A stretch of 64,000 nt of DNA from JADJOM01 sp963817435 (GTDB lineage: Bacteria > Gemmatimonadota > Gemmatimonadetes > Gemmatimonadales > GWC2-71-9): the NCBI GenBank assembly GCA_963817435.1, contig CAWFNY010000001.1, forward strand, positions 1,302,001-1,366,000, written 5' to 3'. Positions 1 to 8,792 of the stretch are shown here, piece after piece. A model generated the notes under the pieces. It saw only the letters and a program-made list of their open reading frames with translations. It had not been told where the DNA came from and did no database searches. Position 1 is the first letter of the stretch, and each line of letters opens with the position of its first letter. The position numbers and the translations under genes were made by a program.

Positions 1-1254
1 TACAAGGAAAAGAATGCGCCAGCAGGATCTTTGGAGGGCATCAGCTGTGCCGTCTGCCATGACCCGCACGACGCCACCAACCCGGGGCAGCTCAGGTACT
101 CGCTCTCGACCAACAACCAGGACCAGCAGCTGTGCATGAAGTGCCACAATCGGCGCACCGCACCGCTGGTTCTGGACTCGACACGCGCGAAGGACGACCC
201 CGCCGGCTTCAGCGGCAGCAACTCGCCGCATGCACCGCAGGGAGCCGTCCTGATGGCCACGGCCGGGTACCAGAACTTGAACTACCTCGATCCGGCCGTG
301 CTCTCGCCCTCCAGCCACGGGCAGCTCGCCAAGAACCCAACCCTGTGCGCCGGCTGTCACGTCTACAGCTTCCCGGGGACGGATGATGCCGGAAATGCCG
401 TCACCGTGACCGGCCACCTGTTCCGCCCGATCCCCTGCTACATCCCCGGCGGCACCGTGCCCACAGATACGATCAGGAACTGCGCCTATACAACGGCGGA
501 GCGGTCGTTCAAGTCATGTGCCCAGGCGGGTTGCCACGGCGACGAAGCCACGGCGGCCCAGATCCTGTCCGTCGCGCGGAGCCGGATTCAGGCTCTGACG
601 GCCGCACTGTGGGTGAATTCGGGCACCTCCAGCGGAATCGACATCAATGATAAGGGCATCATCCCCGCGATTCTCAAGAACACGGATAGTCTGCGGGGCA
701 CGATCAGTAACCTGAGCCTGCAGGTGAAGACCGCCGCTCTGGCGGGCGCGACCACGATTGACCTGTCTACCTCGAGTGCAACTGTTCTGTCGGGCAGACT
801 CGCGCCGAGTAACACCTTCAAGATTGGAACTGACCCGACGTTCTACACCGTTCAGAATACCGACACGGCCAAATCCCAAGCTGTCACCGGTGTGCAGATC
901 TCGCCGGCTCTGGTACAGGCCTACGCAGCCGGGACGAAGGTCACGGTGTATTACCTTGGTCCCCTGTACGCCAATGACAGGGTGATCACCCCGGTCGACG
1001 GGGCCGAGTGGAACGTGCGGGCGTTCGGTGAGGACTCCCTCGGCAATATCCTGTCGGGCTCCACCACCGATCGGTCGCACACCGTACACAACCCGTTCTT
1101 CGCGGAAGCGATGCTGCGGGCCAACATCGCGGAGTTGACCGCCCTGTACGGGTCGCAGCCGTGGTTCCCGGCCCCGCCCCCGGCGCTTCAAGCCATCATG
1201 CGCGGGCCGCTGGGTGCCACGGGCAGCGTGTCGATGCGGGTAGGCTCCAAGTAA
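1..1254 (+). CDS. multiheme c-type cytochrome, 5'-truncated by the window edge
   Basis: The frame is open from base 1, so the start and any signal peptide lie outside; the first in-window start-like codon is a TTG at 31. Three CXXCH heme motifs (CAVCH, CMKCH, CAGCH) and one CX3CH (CAQAGCH) occupy the first third of the visible protein. The C-terminal part lacks heme motifs and is rich in Thr/Ser/Val, as in a beta-rich domain. Expected to be a periplasmic or outer-surface electron carrier. It sits 13 bp upstream of a ~20-heme cytochrome and probably heads or belongs to the cytochrome-porin-cytochrome operon ending at 6234. The total heme count is unknown because the N-terminus is missing. Confidence 0.85.
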   Translation, partial: YKEKNAPAGSLEGISCAVCHDPHDATNPGQLRYSLSTNNQDQQLCMKCHNRRTAPLVLDSTRAKDDPAGFSGSNSPHAPQGAVLMATAGYQNLNYLDPAVLSPSSHGQLAKNPTLCAGCHVYSFPGTDDAGNAVTVTGHLFRPIPCYIPGGTVPTDTIRNCAYTTAERSFKSCAQAGCHGDEATAAQILSVARSRIQALTAALWVNSGTSSGIDINDKGIIPAILKNTDSLRGTISNLSLQVKTAALAGATTIDLSTSSATVLSGRLAPSNTFKIGTDPTFYTVQNTDTAKSQAVTGVQISPALVQAYAAGTKVTVYYLGPLYANDRVITPVDGAEWNVRAFGEDSLGNILSGSTTDRSHTVHNPFFAEAMLRANIAELTALYGSQPWFPAPPPALQAIMRGPLGATGSVSMRVGSK

Positions 1255-1267
1255 CGAAGGGGTACTC

Positions 1268-3340
1268 TTGTTCCGATTGAATGCTGGCCCCGGTGGGACC
1301 CTGCTCGCTGGGGCCGGCTTCTTGCCCATGATTCATCCGCTCCCCCTCGCATTGTCCCTCCAGGACAGCGCGGGGGGAGCGCGTCTCTCGCCGACTGACT
1401 CGACGGTCGACAAGACCCTGCTCGGCGACAAGATCACCCCCATCATCCAGTTCATCTTCCAGAAGCAACCCTGGGTGATGTGGACCGGTGCGGTGATCGC
1501 GCTGGTTCTGGCCGTGATCATCCTCCGATGGCTCTGGATCCGGCGCCAGCCGATCCTGCACTGGGTGACGACTCGGGGCACGGCGGTCAAGGTCGCCCTC
1601 ATCGCCACGATCCTGCTCGCGATGGGCGTCGCGGGAGGGCTGGCCTACAAGGCCAACGAATTCGTGGCGACGGACAAGCGCTTCTGCAACGGCTGCCACA
1701 TCTTCGTTGCGCAGTGGCCAGGCGTGGGTGCTCCCCGACACCGGCAACTACACACTGGTCCCGAGGCTCGAGGGCAAGCACGACTCGCATAAGCTGCCAC
1801 ACCTGCCACCCGCTGAAGCCGCTCAAGGAAGGCATCAAGCTCATCTTCTGGATGTCGGGAGTCCGGGACGAGAAGATCCCGGCGCACGCCAAGGTGCCTC
1901 GGAAGGTCTGCGAGCGCTGTCACGTGCAGGGCGCGGCGAAGGAGACCTGGCAGGCGATCGCCTCGACTGCCGGCCACCGAACCCATCTCGAGTCCGATTC
2001 GTCTGCGCTGAAGGGAAAGGTCGAGTGCCTCACCTGCCACGCCCGCACAGCCCACCGGTTCGTGCCGGCGGACTCGACCTGCGTCCAGAAGGGCTGCCAC
2101 CTGACCGACGACACCAAGATCAAGCTTGGCAAGATGGCGGGGCAGACGGACTTCCACTGTACCATCTGCCACAAGTTCACCAAGCCGGTGGCCGCCCTCG
2201 CGACCCGCGACTCCGCAGCCGGTGCCCTGCGGCCTAGCCTCAAGCAGTGCTTACTCGTGTCACAACATGCAGTCGCTCCTGCCTGACTTCCCGACGGCGA
2301 ATGACCCCCACGGCGGCACCTGCGGGATGTGTCACAACCCGCACACGCAGACCAACAAGGGTGAGACCAGGAAGTCGTGCACGGCGGCCGGCTGTCATGG
2401 CGACTGGCGGAAGGTTCCCTTCCACATGGGAGCGGCGCACCGCAACAAGGCCGAGCAGTGCACGCTGTGCCACGAGCCCCATGCGGCACGGGTGGACCCC
2501 AGCGGCTGCGCCGAGTGTCACAACGCCATTCGCGCGCGGAGTCGCGGCGGGATCCGGCCGCCGCTGCCCTTCGATACGGCGAAGGTTCTCCGCCAGTCCA
2601 TGGCCCCAGAGCCAGCACCGGTGCGAGCCGGAGCCGGAGCCGGCGCGGCCGAGCAAGGTGAAAGGTGACGCGCCGCCCGGGGATGATCTCCCCGGGCGCG
2701 CACTCAGCCCGCCTCCCACCCTGCCGAGCGACTCCTTCTCCCATCCCCGACACAAGAAGCTGGCCTGCCTGACCTGTCACCTCAGCACGTCGGGGCAGAA
2801 GCTCACCTTCGAACCGCCACGTGGCTGTCAGATCTGCCACCACCAGGATCCACTCAAGGCCGACTGCACCAAGTGTCACGAGCAGGGAAGCCTCCCCGAG
2901 ATCGTGGCGGTTCCAGTCAGCATCGCAGCCGCGGGCAAGCCCGCGCGTGAACGCACCGTTTCGTTCCGGCACGAGAAGCATACCGATCTCAAGTGCACCG
3001 CGTGCCACGGCCAGGCCGTCACCTGGCCCCGGTGGATTCCGCCGTGACCTGCCAGGGGTGCCACGACAAGCACCATGAGACCAAGCGTCGCTGCGCGGAG
3101 TGCCACCAGACCGCATCGATCACCGAGATTCACGCCAAGCCGGCCCGCGCCCACGTCGCCTGCGATGCCTGCCACGCGACGGCGGCGATCGCCGCACTGT
3201 CCCCGACTCGGACCTTCTGCCTGGCCTGTCACGCGTCCGCGGTCGATCATCACGACGAGAAGGAGTGCACCGTCTGTCACCTGCAGGCCACTCCCGAGGA
3301 GTACCGTGCGCGGCTCCTGAAGCGAGGGAAGGCCGGATGA
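1268..3340 (+). CDS. membrane-anchored ~20-heme cytochrome c with NapC/NrfH-like N-terminus; reading frame interrupted five times
   Basis: Starts at TTG 1268 behind an AGGGG at 1258-1262. Two hydrophobic segments (about residues 70-92 and 113-133) precede FCNGCH, resembling NapC/NrfH quinol-oxidising anchors. Frame changes then occur at about 1718 (CC), 1791 (AA), 2251 (TT), 2600-2668 and 3021-3030. Read across them, the product has about 20 heme motifs, two of them CX3CH (CVQKGCH, CTAAGCH). Removing one T at 2251-2252 restores CYSCH, which argues for indels rather than decay. Four changes are +1 (one extra base) and one is -1. A Pro/Ala/Glu-rich linker near 2600-2700 separates two heme domains. 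Expected role: pass electrons from the quinone pool to periplasmic carriers. The stop overlaps the next start (ATGA at 3337). It could instead be a decaying gene. Confidence 0.7.
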
Positions 3341-4825
3341 GCATGGGCCTGCGATGGGGACTCGTGCTGCTGCTGGCGCTTCCAACGGGTGCCACCGCGC
3401 AGGAGTACCTGGTCCGGATCGATGCCCGCGTGCAGGGCGCATCCTACCGAGGCATCCTCAAGGACAGCATTCCCGTCGGCCAGGTGGTGACCGGACCGAC
3501 TGGAGGATTCGAGACGCCAGATGGCTACACCGCCATCTGCCTCTCGGGTGATGCTGTCTGCCATTTCTATCGTGCGGGGGCGGTCAGGCGGGGTGGCCCG
3601 TTTGTCACCTCTGTCGACCTGTCCGCCTGGGGGTTCGGAGTTCACGGACTCAGCCTTCACTCGAACGCCAGGGTGGGCGTCGACCTGGGCGCCTCCGACG
3701 TCTGGCCCGGCACCAATCCCGCAGTCCAGCTGCTGGAGGGATACGCCGAGTATGCCTCTGAGAGGATTACGGGGCGATTGGGGCGTCAGGCCGAGCGCGG
3801 ACGACTCGGGCTACTACGGCTACGACGGGGCTCGCCTGGCCTATCGCCTGCCAGGCCTCGGCCTGACCGCAATCGGATACGGCGGGCTCGGCCTGGCACG
3901 CGGGGTGGCGCTCCCAGTGACCATCGATGCCCTCAACCCGCTCGACGACTTCCAGCCCCGCAAGCGTCAGTGGCTGGCCGGCGGTGCCCTCGAGTGGAAC
4001 AACCGGTTCGCAGACGCGCGATTCGATTACGAACGCGAGGTGGACCGCGACCCCCGTAACCTCGTTTCCGAGCGCGTGGCGCTTTCGGCCACACTCCGGC
4101 CGCTGTCCGGATGGAGCCTGACCGGGGGCGCGGATTACGATCTCGCGCGCGGCTTCTGGGGCAGCGCGGACCTGAGTCTCCGGCACAGCGAAACCCACTT
4201 CGGAGGCGCGGTAGGTGTGAGGCGCTATCGCCCCTACTTCGACCTCTGGACCATCTGGGGAGTCTTCAGCCCCGTGCCGTACGAAGCCGTGAACGGATCA
4301 GCGTGGATATCGCCGGTCCGTGGCCTGACCCTGCGCGGCGGTGGAGAACGCTACCGGTACCTGAATGCCGATGCGCAGACGCCCCTCGTGCAAGAACAGA
4401 CCAAGGGCTGGCGCTGGAACGCTGGCGCCACCTATGCCATCACCTCGACGCTGACGCTGGACGGGGGCTATCAGGCCGAGTCCGGACCGGGTGCGAGTTC
4501 TCAGGGAGTGGATGGCAGCCTCAGCATCCAGCCAGTCCGCGCGCTCACCCTGACCGCTGAGGGAGGGCACCTGGTTCGCCCACTCGAGTTCCGGATCGAC
4601 AATCCGGCGCTGACCTGGTACGGCCTCTCGATCGACTTCCGTGCCACCGACCGCCTGCGACTCGGCGCGGGTGCCACCCGCTACGACGAGAACCGGCGCC
4701 GTCCGGACGCCTCCGGGATCGACTGGTCGCAGACGCGGCTCCGGGCAAGCCTCTCGTGGCTGTTCGGCACGGGCGCCGACCGGTTGCCTCTGCCACCCGC
4801 GGTCAGGCGGGAGGGCCGGCGATGA
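3337..4825 (+). CDS. outer-membrane beta-barrel (porin-cytochrome conduit type); one frame break near 3780
   Basis: ATG 3337 overlaps the preceding cytochrome stop by 4 nt. The N-terminus has a Sec signal (LVLLLALPTGATAQ). The rest alternates polar and hydrophobic residues with many aromatic, Gly and Arg positions, typical of beta-strands, for example repeated GYDGARLAYRL-like and TLTLDGGYQAES-like segments. A +1 frame change between about 3770 and 3795 joins the first ~145 residues to the remainder, which is then open to the stop. The product would be about 495 residues, short for MtrB but similar to small PioB/OmbB-like barrels. A Cys pair (CLSGDAVCH) is not a heme motif. Its place between two multiheme cytochromes suggests it insulates an electron path through the outer membrane; no sequence homology to MtrB was demonstrated. 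Confidence 0.7.
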
Positions 4826-6234
4826 AAGCCCCTCGTTTCCCCGCAGCCATGGGCCTGGTGCTCCTGCTAGGCGCCTTTGGCGGCGCGGCCCTGCGTCAGG
4901 ATCGCGTGGCGTTCGACCACGAGAAGCACCGGAAACTGTTTCCCGAGTGCCAGACGTGCCACGCCGGGATCCTGGACGCGGGGAAGTCGGTCTACCCGAC
5001 CGCCGAGTCTTGCGCGAACTGCCACGACGGGACGATCGAGAAGAAAGTGGACTGGACCGCACCGCTGGCCCGGCCCTCCAACTTTCGCTTCACGCATGCG
5101 GAGCATCTCCGCAAGTCCGGCGAGAAGCTCCCCGCCGATTCCTCCGTGGCCTGCCCCGCCTGCCACACCCCGTCGGGCGCGGGGTGGCTCACGGTGCGGC
5201 GAACCATCTCGCGCCAGTGCCTCGACTGTCACCAGATCAAGGTGGCGCACTTCTCCGCCCCCGACACCGCCTGCGGCACCTGCCACCTTACTCTGGCCGA
5301 GGCCACGGCGTTGCCCGAAGCACGGATCGCGAAGTTCGAGAAACCCGCCTCCCATGAGGATGAGGGATTCCTCACAGCCAAGGGACACGGGAAGATCGCG
5401 GAGCGGGGTGACCGTAGCTGCGCCTTCTGCCACGCGCGGGACTTCTGCACCCAGTGCCACGTGAACGCGCCTGAGGTGAAGGCGATTCAGGCGCTGGCGC
5501 CGGATCCCCGCTCCCTCGCCCTGAAGGCCGAGCTAAAGGCGCCCGCGTCCCATAAGGACTCGCGGTTCCTCTCGCAGCACGGTGGCCAGGCCAAACGGGA
5601 CGCGGAGAGCTGCGCGAATTGTCATACTCAGGAGAGTTGCGTCACCTGCCACCGCGGCAGGCCGACGATAGTCCTCGCCCTCCATCCCGCAGGGCCGGGT
5701 CGGGCGATCGGCGCGCAAATTGAACGGAAGAAGCCGGGCTACCACACGGCCGACTTCGCCGACCGGCACGCGCCGATCGCAAGTGCGTCGCCTGGCACCT
5801 GCACCGCCTGTCACGCGCGCGCGGAGTGTCTGGAGTGCCACCGCCCGAACGCCGGGGCCACCGGTGGTTACCATCCCGCCGGATTCCTGAGTCGGCATCC
5901 CGCCGCGGCGTTCAACCGGCAGACCGATTGCGCGGGCTGCCACAATCAGGCCGCCTTCTGCACCACTTGCCACCAGCAGTCAGGGCTGACCGCCAGCGGC
6001 AGGCTGGTTCAGGGCTACCACGACGCGAACGGGGCGTTCGCGCTCAATCATGGAGTGGCCGCACGCCAGAACATCGAGAGCTGCATCGCCTGCCACGCCG
6101 AGCGTGACTGCCTTGCCTGCCACTCGGCTCAGACCCGTCACTTCAACCCGCACGGCCCCGGGTTCGATCCCGACCGGCTGAAGGCCAGAAATCCACAGAC
6201 CTGCGCGGCGTGCCACGGCCGTAACATCCCATAG
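4822..6234 (+). CDS. 16-heme periplasmic or surface cytochrome c
   Basis: 470 residues. ATG 4822 overlaps the barrel stop (ATGA). The Sec signal is about residues 1-27 (GLVLLLGAFGGAALRQ). Sixteen CXXCH motifs are present. After five singly spaced hemes, the rest are mainly doublets, CXXCH-x4-6-CXXCH (CAFCH/CTQCH, CANCH/CVTCH, CTACH/CLECH, CAGCH/CTTCH, CIACH/CLACH), each separated by a His-containing loop such as FLxxHG, YHPAGF or ALNHG that could supply distal ligands. This suggests internal duplication. It is coupled to the preceding barrel, so it may be the extracellular or periplasmic partner of that porin. No matching named family was recognised. A pair of hairpins follows the gene. Confidence 0.9.
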   Translation: MKAPRFPAAMGLVLLLGAFGGAALRQDRVAFDHEKHRKLFPECQTCHAGILDAGKSVYPTAESCANCHDGTIEKKVDWTAPLARPSNFRFTHAEHLRKSGEKLPADSSVACPACHTPSGAGWLTVRRTISRQCLDCHQIKVAHFSAPDTACGTCHLTLAEATALPEARIAKFEKPASHEDEGFLTAKGHGKIAERGDRSCAFCHARDFCTQCHVNAPEVKAIQALAPDPRSLALKAELKAPASHKDSRFLSQHGGQAKRDAESCANCHTQESCVTCHRGRPTIVLALHPAGPGRAIGAQIERKKPGYHTADFADRHAPIASASPGTCTACHARAECLECHRPNAGATGGYHPAGFLSRHPAAAFNRQTDCAGCHNQAAFCTTCHQQSGLTASGRLVQGYHDANGAFALNHGVAARQNIESCIACHAERDCLACHSAQTRHFNPHGPGFDPDRLKARNPQTCAACHGRNIP

Positions 6235-6259
6235 CGGATGAAGTAACCGACGAAAGGTT

Positions 6260-6294
6260 GCGGGGGTGGGCCTCGGATCGAGGCCCACCCCCGC
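6260..6294. terminator. 15-bp perfect hairpin between convergent genes
   Basis: Arms 6260-6274 and 6280-6294 are perfectly complementary around a 5-nt loop; the left arm begins GCGGGGGTGGGCCTC. It follows the 16-heme gene (ends 6234) on the plus strand and the slipin gene (ends 6508) on the minus strand, so it can serve both. No clear U-tract follows. Related hairpins lie at 6425 and 14,068. Confidence 0.6.
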
Positions 6295-6424
6295 ATCGTT
6301 GACACCTCTGCCGCGTTCCATGCCGGACTGGACCGCCAGCGTGTCCTCCCGCTGCAAGTCCGCCTGAGGTGCGGACCACTCGGCATCGGTGGCGCGACGC
6401 CGCCGTCCCATGGCATGGATTGAA

Positions 6425-6459
6425 TCAGGGGTGAGCCTCGCTGTGAGGCCCACCCCTGA
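6425..6459. terminator. second related hairpin, one mismatch
   Basis: Arms 6425-6439 and 6445-6459 pair with a single A-C mismatch; the core GGGGTGAGCCTC matches the hairpin at 6260. It lies 48 bp from the slipin stop, probably as its terminator. The rest of 6235-6507 holds no supported gene. Confidence 0.5.
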
Positions 6460-6507
6460 GTCTTCCGCCCTCGTGCTTTCAGCGACCTGTCCGCGCCCCC
6501 CCGCTGG

Positions 6508-7443
6508 TCACCCCTTGGGAAGGGCTATCGGCGCCGGCACCGCGCCGCCGCCGTCACGCGGAAGGAGACCAGCACCACCGGCCACTCCCATGAGTGACGG
6601 CACGTTCAGCGAATCGGCCAGCCCTGACGGCACCACCATGAGCGATCCCCGTTTGACGATGCTCTCGTAGAGCATGTTCATCGCGCGGAGGTTCATCGCT
6701 TCCGGGTGGTCGCGGTAGGCGGCCGCGGCCTCGACGAACTTGTGGGCGATCTCGGTCTCTGCCGTGCCGAGAATGATACGTGCCTGCCGCTCCCGTTCGG
6801 CCTGAGCCTGACGGGACATCGCGTCTTCCAGTGCGGCGGGGATAATGACGTCGCGGATCTCCACCGACTGCACGTGGATGCCCCAGTTCGCCATCTTCTG
6901 CTCCAGCGCCACCTTGAGGCCCTGCCCCAGTTCGACGCGCGACTGGATCAGCTCGGCGAGGTCGTGCTTGCCGATGGCGTCACGCAGCGCCGTCTGTGCC
7001 GAGAGGATGACCGCCTCGTCGTAGTCCTGCACCTCGAGGGCGGCCCGCTCAGCATCGCGCACGACCCAGAACGCGATCGCATCCACGTTCACCGGCACCG
7101 TGTCGCGGGTGAGGCACGATTCCGCGCCGAAGGCCGCCGTCCGGATACGCTGATCGATGGTGTAGGCGACCCGGTCGAGGACCGGGACGATTGCGAAGTA
7201 CCCCGGACCCCGGAGTCCCTGATACCGGCCCAGACGGAGCACGACCGCCTTTTCCCACTGGTCGGTGTACTTGATCGAGGCGGCGAGCAGTACGCCCAGT
7301 GCCAGGCCCGCCGCGGCCGCCAGCGGCGGTGCGATACCCGCGAGGAACAGTCCTCCGGCCAGTCCGGCCGCACCAACCAGTCCCGCGGCGAGAGCGGCGA
7401 ACGAGTATCGGGTATCGTTTGGCCTATGTCTGGTCATGTCCAT
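6508..7443 (-). CDS. slipin / stomatin-like SPFH (PHB) domain membrane protein
   Basis: 311 residues. Two N-terminal hydrophobic segments (about 14-55) are followed by an SPFH/PHB domain starting at WEKAVVLRLGRY and the typical LTRDTVPVNVDA strand, then a coiled C-terminal part with EIRDVIIPAALEDAMSRQAQAERERQA. Slipins form membrane scaffolds and often influence membrane-protease or lipid-domain organisation; the usual NfeD partner is absent here. Two in-frame ATGs (7443 and 7437) could start it. It lies 46 bp downstream of the NrfD-like gene and probably shares its transcript, which may link it to assembly or stability of the respiratory complex. The link is inference. Confidence 0.88.
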   Translation of the reverse strand: MDMTRHRPNDTRYSFAALAAGLVGAAGLAGGLFLAGIAPPLAAAAGLALGVLLAASIKYTDQWEKAVVLRLGRYQGLRGPGYFAIVPVLDRVAYTIDQRIRTAAFGAESCLTRDTVPVNVDAIAFWVVRDAERAALEVQDYDEAVILSAQTALRDAIGKHDLAELIQSRVELGQGLKVALEQKMANWGIHVQSVEIRDVIIPAALEDAMSRQAQAERERQARIILGTAETEIAHKFVEAAAAYRDHPEAMNLRAMNMLYESIVKRGSLMVVPSGLADSLNVPSLMGVAGGAGLLPRDGGGAVPAPIALPKG

Positions 7444-7489
7444 AACCTCGTGGAAAGAAAAGTCAGCCGGCGTTCTACCAGCGGTCGCA

Positions 7490-8785
7490 TTACCGTTTCC
7501 GGACGGGCCGAACCTCCTCGTACCGCGCGCGGGTGGCGCGCGGGCGCGCGATCCGCGGTGCGGCCGGTTCCTGTTCCAGGTAGGGGCTCCGCGACTCGCC
7601 CAGCTCGATCGGAAGCGCCACCCGTACCAGAATCGTCAGCACGAACAGGCCGAGCGCCCAGATGCCGACGGTCAGGCACAGTTCGACCCATGTGGGTTTG
7701 TACTCCACGATCTCCCCCAGCGGCGAGGGGATGAACCCCGGGATCACCAGGCCGATCCCCTTCTCGACCCAGATCCCTGCGAAGAGCGTCGCGCACGCTA
7801 TCATGAGCACTCGCATGTTGTGCCGCAGGGGGTGGATCATGAGGACGATGGTCGCGCCCACATTGAGCAGGATCCCAGTCCGGATCCACGGCACCAGGGC
7901 GTGATACTGGCCGAGGCCGAAGAAGAGGTAGCGGGCGCTGGTGCTGTGATGGGTGGGCGAATAGAACTCGAAGATCAACTCGGAAAGCAGCATCACGAGG
8001 TTGACCTGCGCGGCGATGGTGGTCGCGGTCGCCAGCTTCTGAATGGCGACTTCCGGAATGGTGTACCTGCTATTCGCGCGGATGAACCCGAGCAGCAGGA
8101 TCATGAACGCGGGTCCGGCCGTGAAGGCCGACGCGAGGAAGCGCGGCCCGAGCAGGGCGGAGCTCCAGAACGGGCGGGCCGGCAGGCCGGCGAAGAGGAA
8201 GGCGGTGACGAGGTGAATGCTCACCGCCCAGATCACCGAGATATAAATGAAGGGAACGTACTTCTTCTTCTCGGGTTCGTGGCCGGTGTAGTGACTGTAG
8301 AGGATGTAGAACGGGATGGCGATGTTCAGCACCAGATACCCGTTCAGCATGATCACATCCCACGCAAGCATCGAATTCGGCCAGTTCAGCAGACCGATGA
8401 CCGGCGTCAGGCGCCACCACTTCCAGGGATACCCCGGGCTGTTGGCCATGACGAAGCAGAGGCACATGACCAGAGCGGACACCGCGACTCCCTCCGCGAT
8501 GAGCACCGCGCGGCTGAAGTCGACGTCATGCAGGATGTATGCGGGAAGCACCAGGATCACCGCGGCGGCAGCCACCCCCACGAGGAAGGCCATGTTGGAG
8601 ATGTACAGCCCCCAACTCACGTGGTTGTTCATGCCCGTGACGATGAGCCCCGTGCTGGCCTGGTAGAGGTAGGCGTAGAACCCGACCAGGATGATCGCCA
8701 GGAGGCTCCCCATCCAGAGATAGTAGCGGCGGTCGCCGGAGGTCACGGAGCGCAGCGCGCTCATCAAGAAGGCTCGTAGGTGCAC
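7490..8785 (-). CDS. nrfD: NrfD/PsrC/DsrP-type polytopic quinone-interacting subunit
   Basis: 431 residues with about ten hydrophobic segments and a polar, Arg-rich tail after the last helix. NrfD-type features include SWGLYISNMAFLVGVAAAAV near the start of the membrane domain and a central GPRFLASAFTAGPAF segment. The family oxidises or reduces quinones at the membrane and passes electrons to a partner ferredoxin subunit; no heme is bound. The GTG at 8785 gives MHLRAFLMSALR; an ATG at 8764 would remove seven residues, and neither has a strong ribosome site. It follows the ferredoxin gene by 7 bp, the usual NrfC-NrfD order. The symbol is a family label, not proof of nitrite reduction. Confidence 0.9.
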   Translation of the reverse strand: MHLRAFLMSALRSVTSGDRRYYLWMGSLLAIILVGFYAYLYQASTGLIVTGMNNHVSWGLYISNMAFLVGVAAAAVILVLPAYILHDVDFSRAVLIAEGVAVSALVMCLCFVMANSPGYPWKWWRLTPVIGLLNWPNSMLAWDVIMLNGYLVLNIAIPFYILYSHYTGHEPEKKKYVPFIYISVIWAVSIHLVTAFLFAGLPARPFWSSALLGPRFLASAFTAGPAFMILLLGFIRANSRYTIPEVAIQKLATATTIAAQVNLVMLLSELIFEFYSPTHHSTSARYLFFGLGQYHALVPWIRTGILLNVGATIVLMIHPLRHNMRVLMIACATLFAGIWVEKGIGLVIPGFIPSPLGEIVEYKPTWVELCLTVGIWALGLFVLTILVRVALPIELGESRSPYLEQEPAAPRIARPRATRARYEEVRPVRKR

Positions 8786-8792
8786 GGTGATC

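Noticed and set aside
3530..3570. CLSGDAVCH in the first barrel as a heme site
   Set aside because: Six residues separate the two Cys, which is outside known c-type heme motifs, and the protein is otherwise an outer-membrane barrel.
1700..3800. Programmed ribosomal frameshifting as the reason for the frame changes
   Set aside because: Six sites in 2 kb, mostly at short dinucleotides without slippery heptamers or downstream structures, do not fit programmed frameshifting; indel error or decay is simpler.
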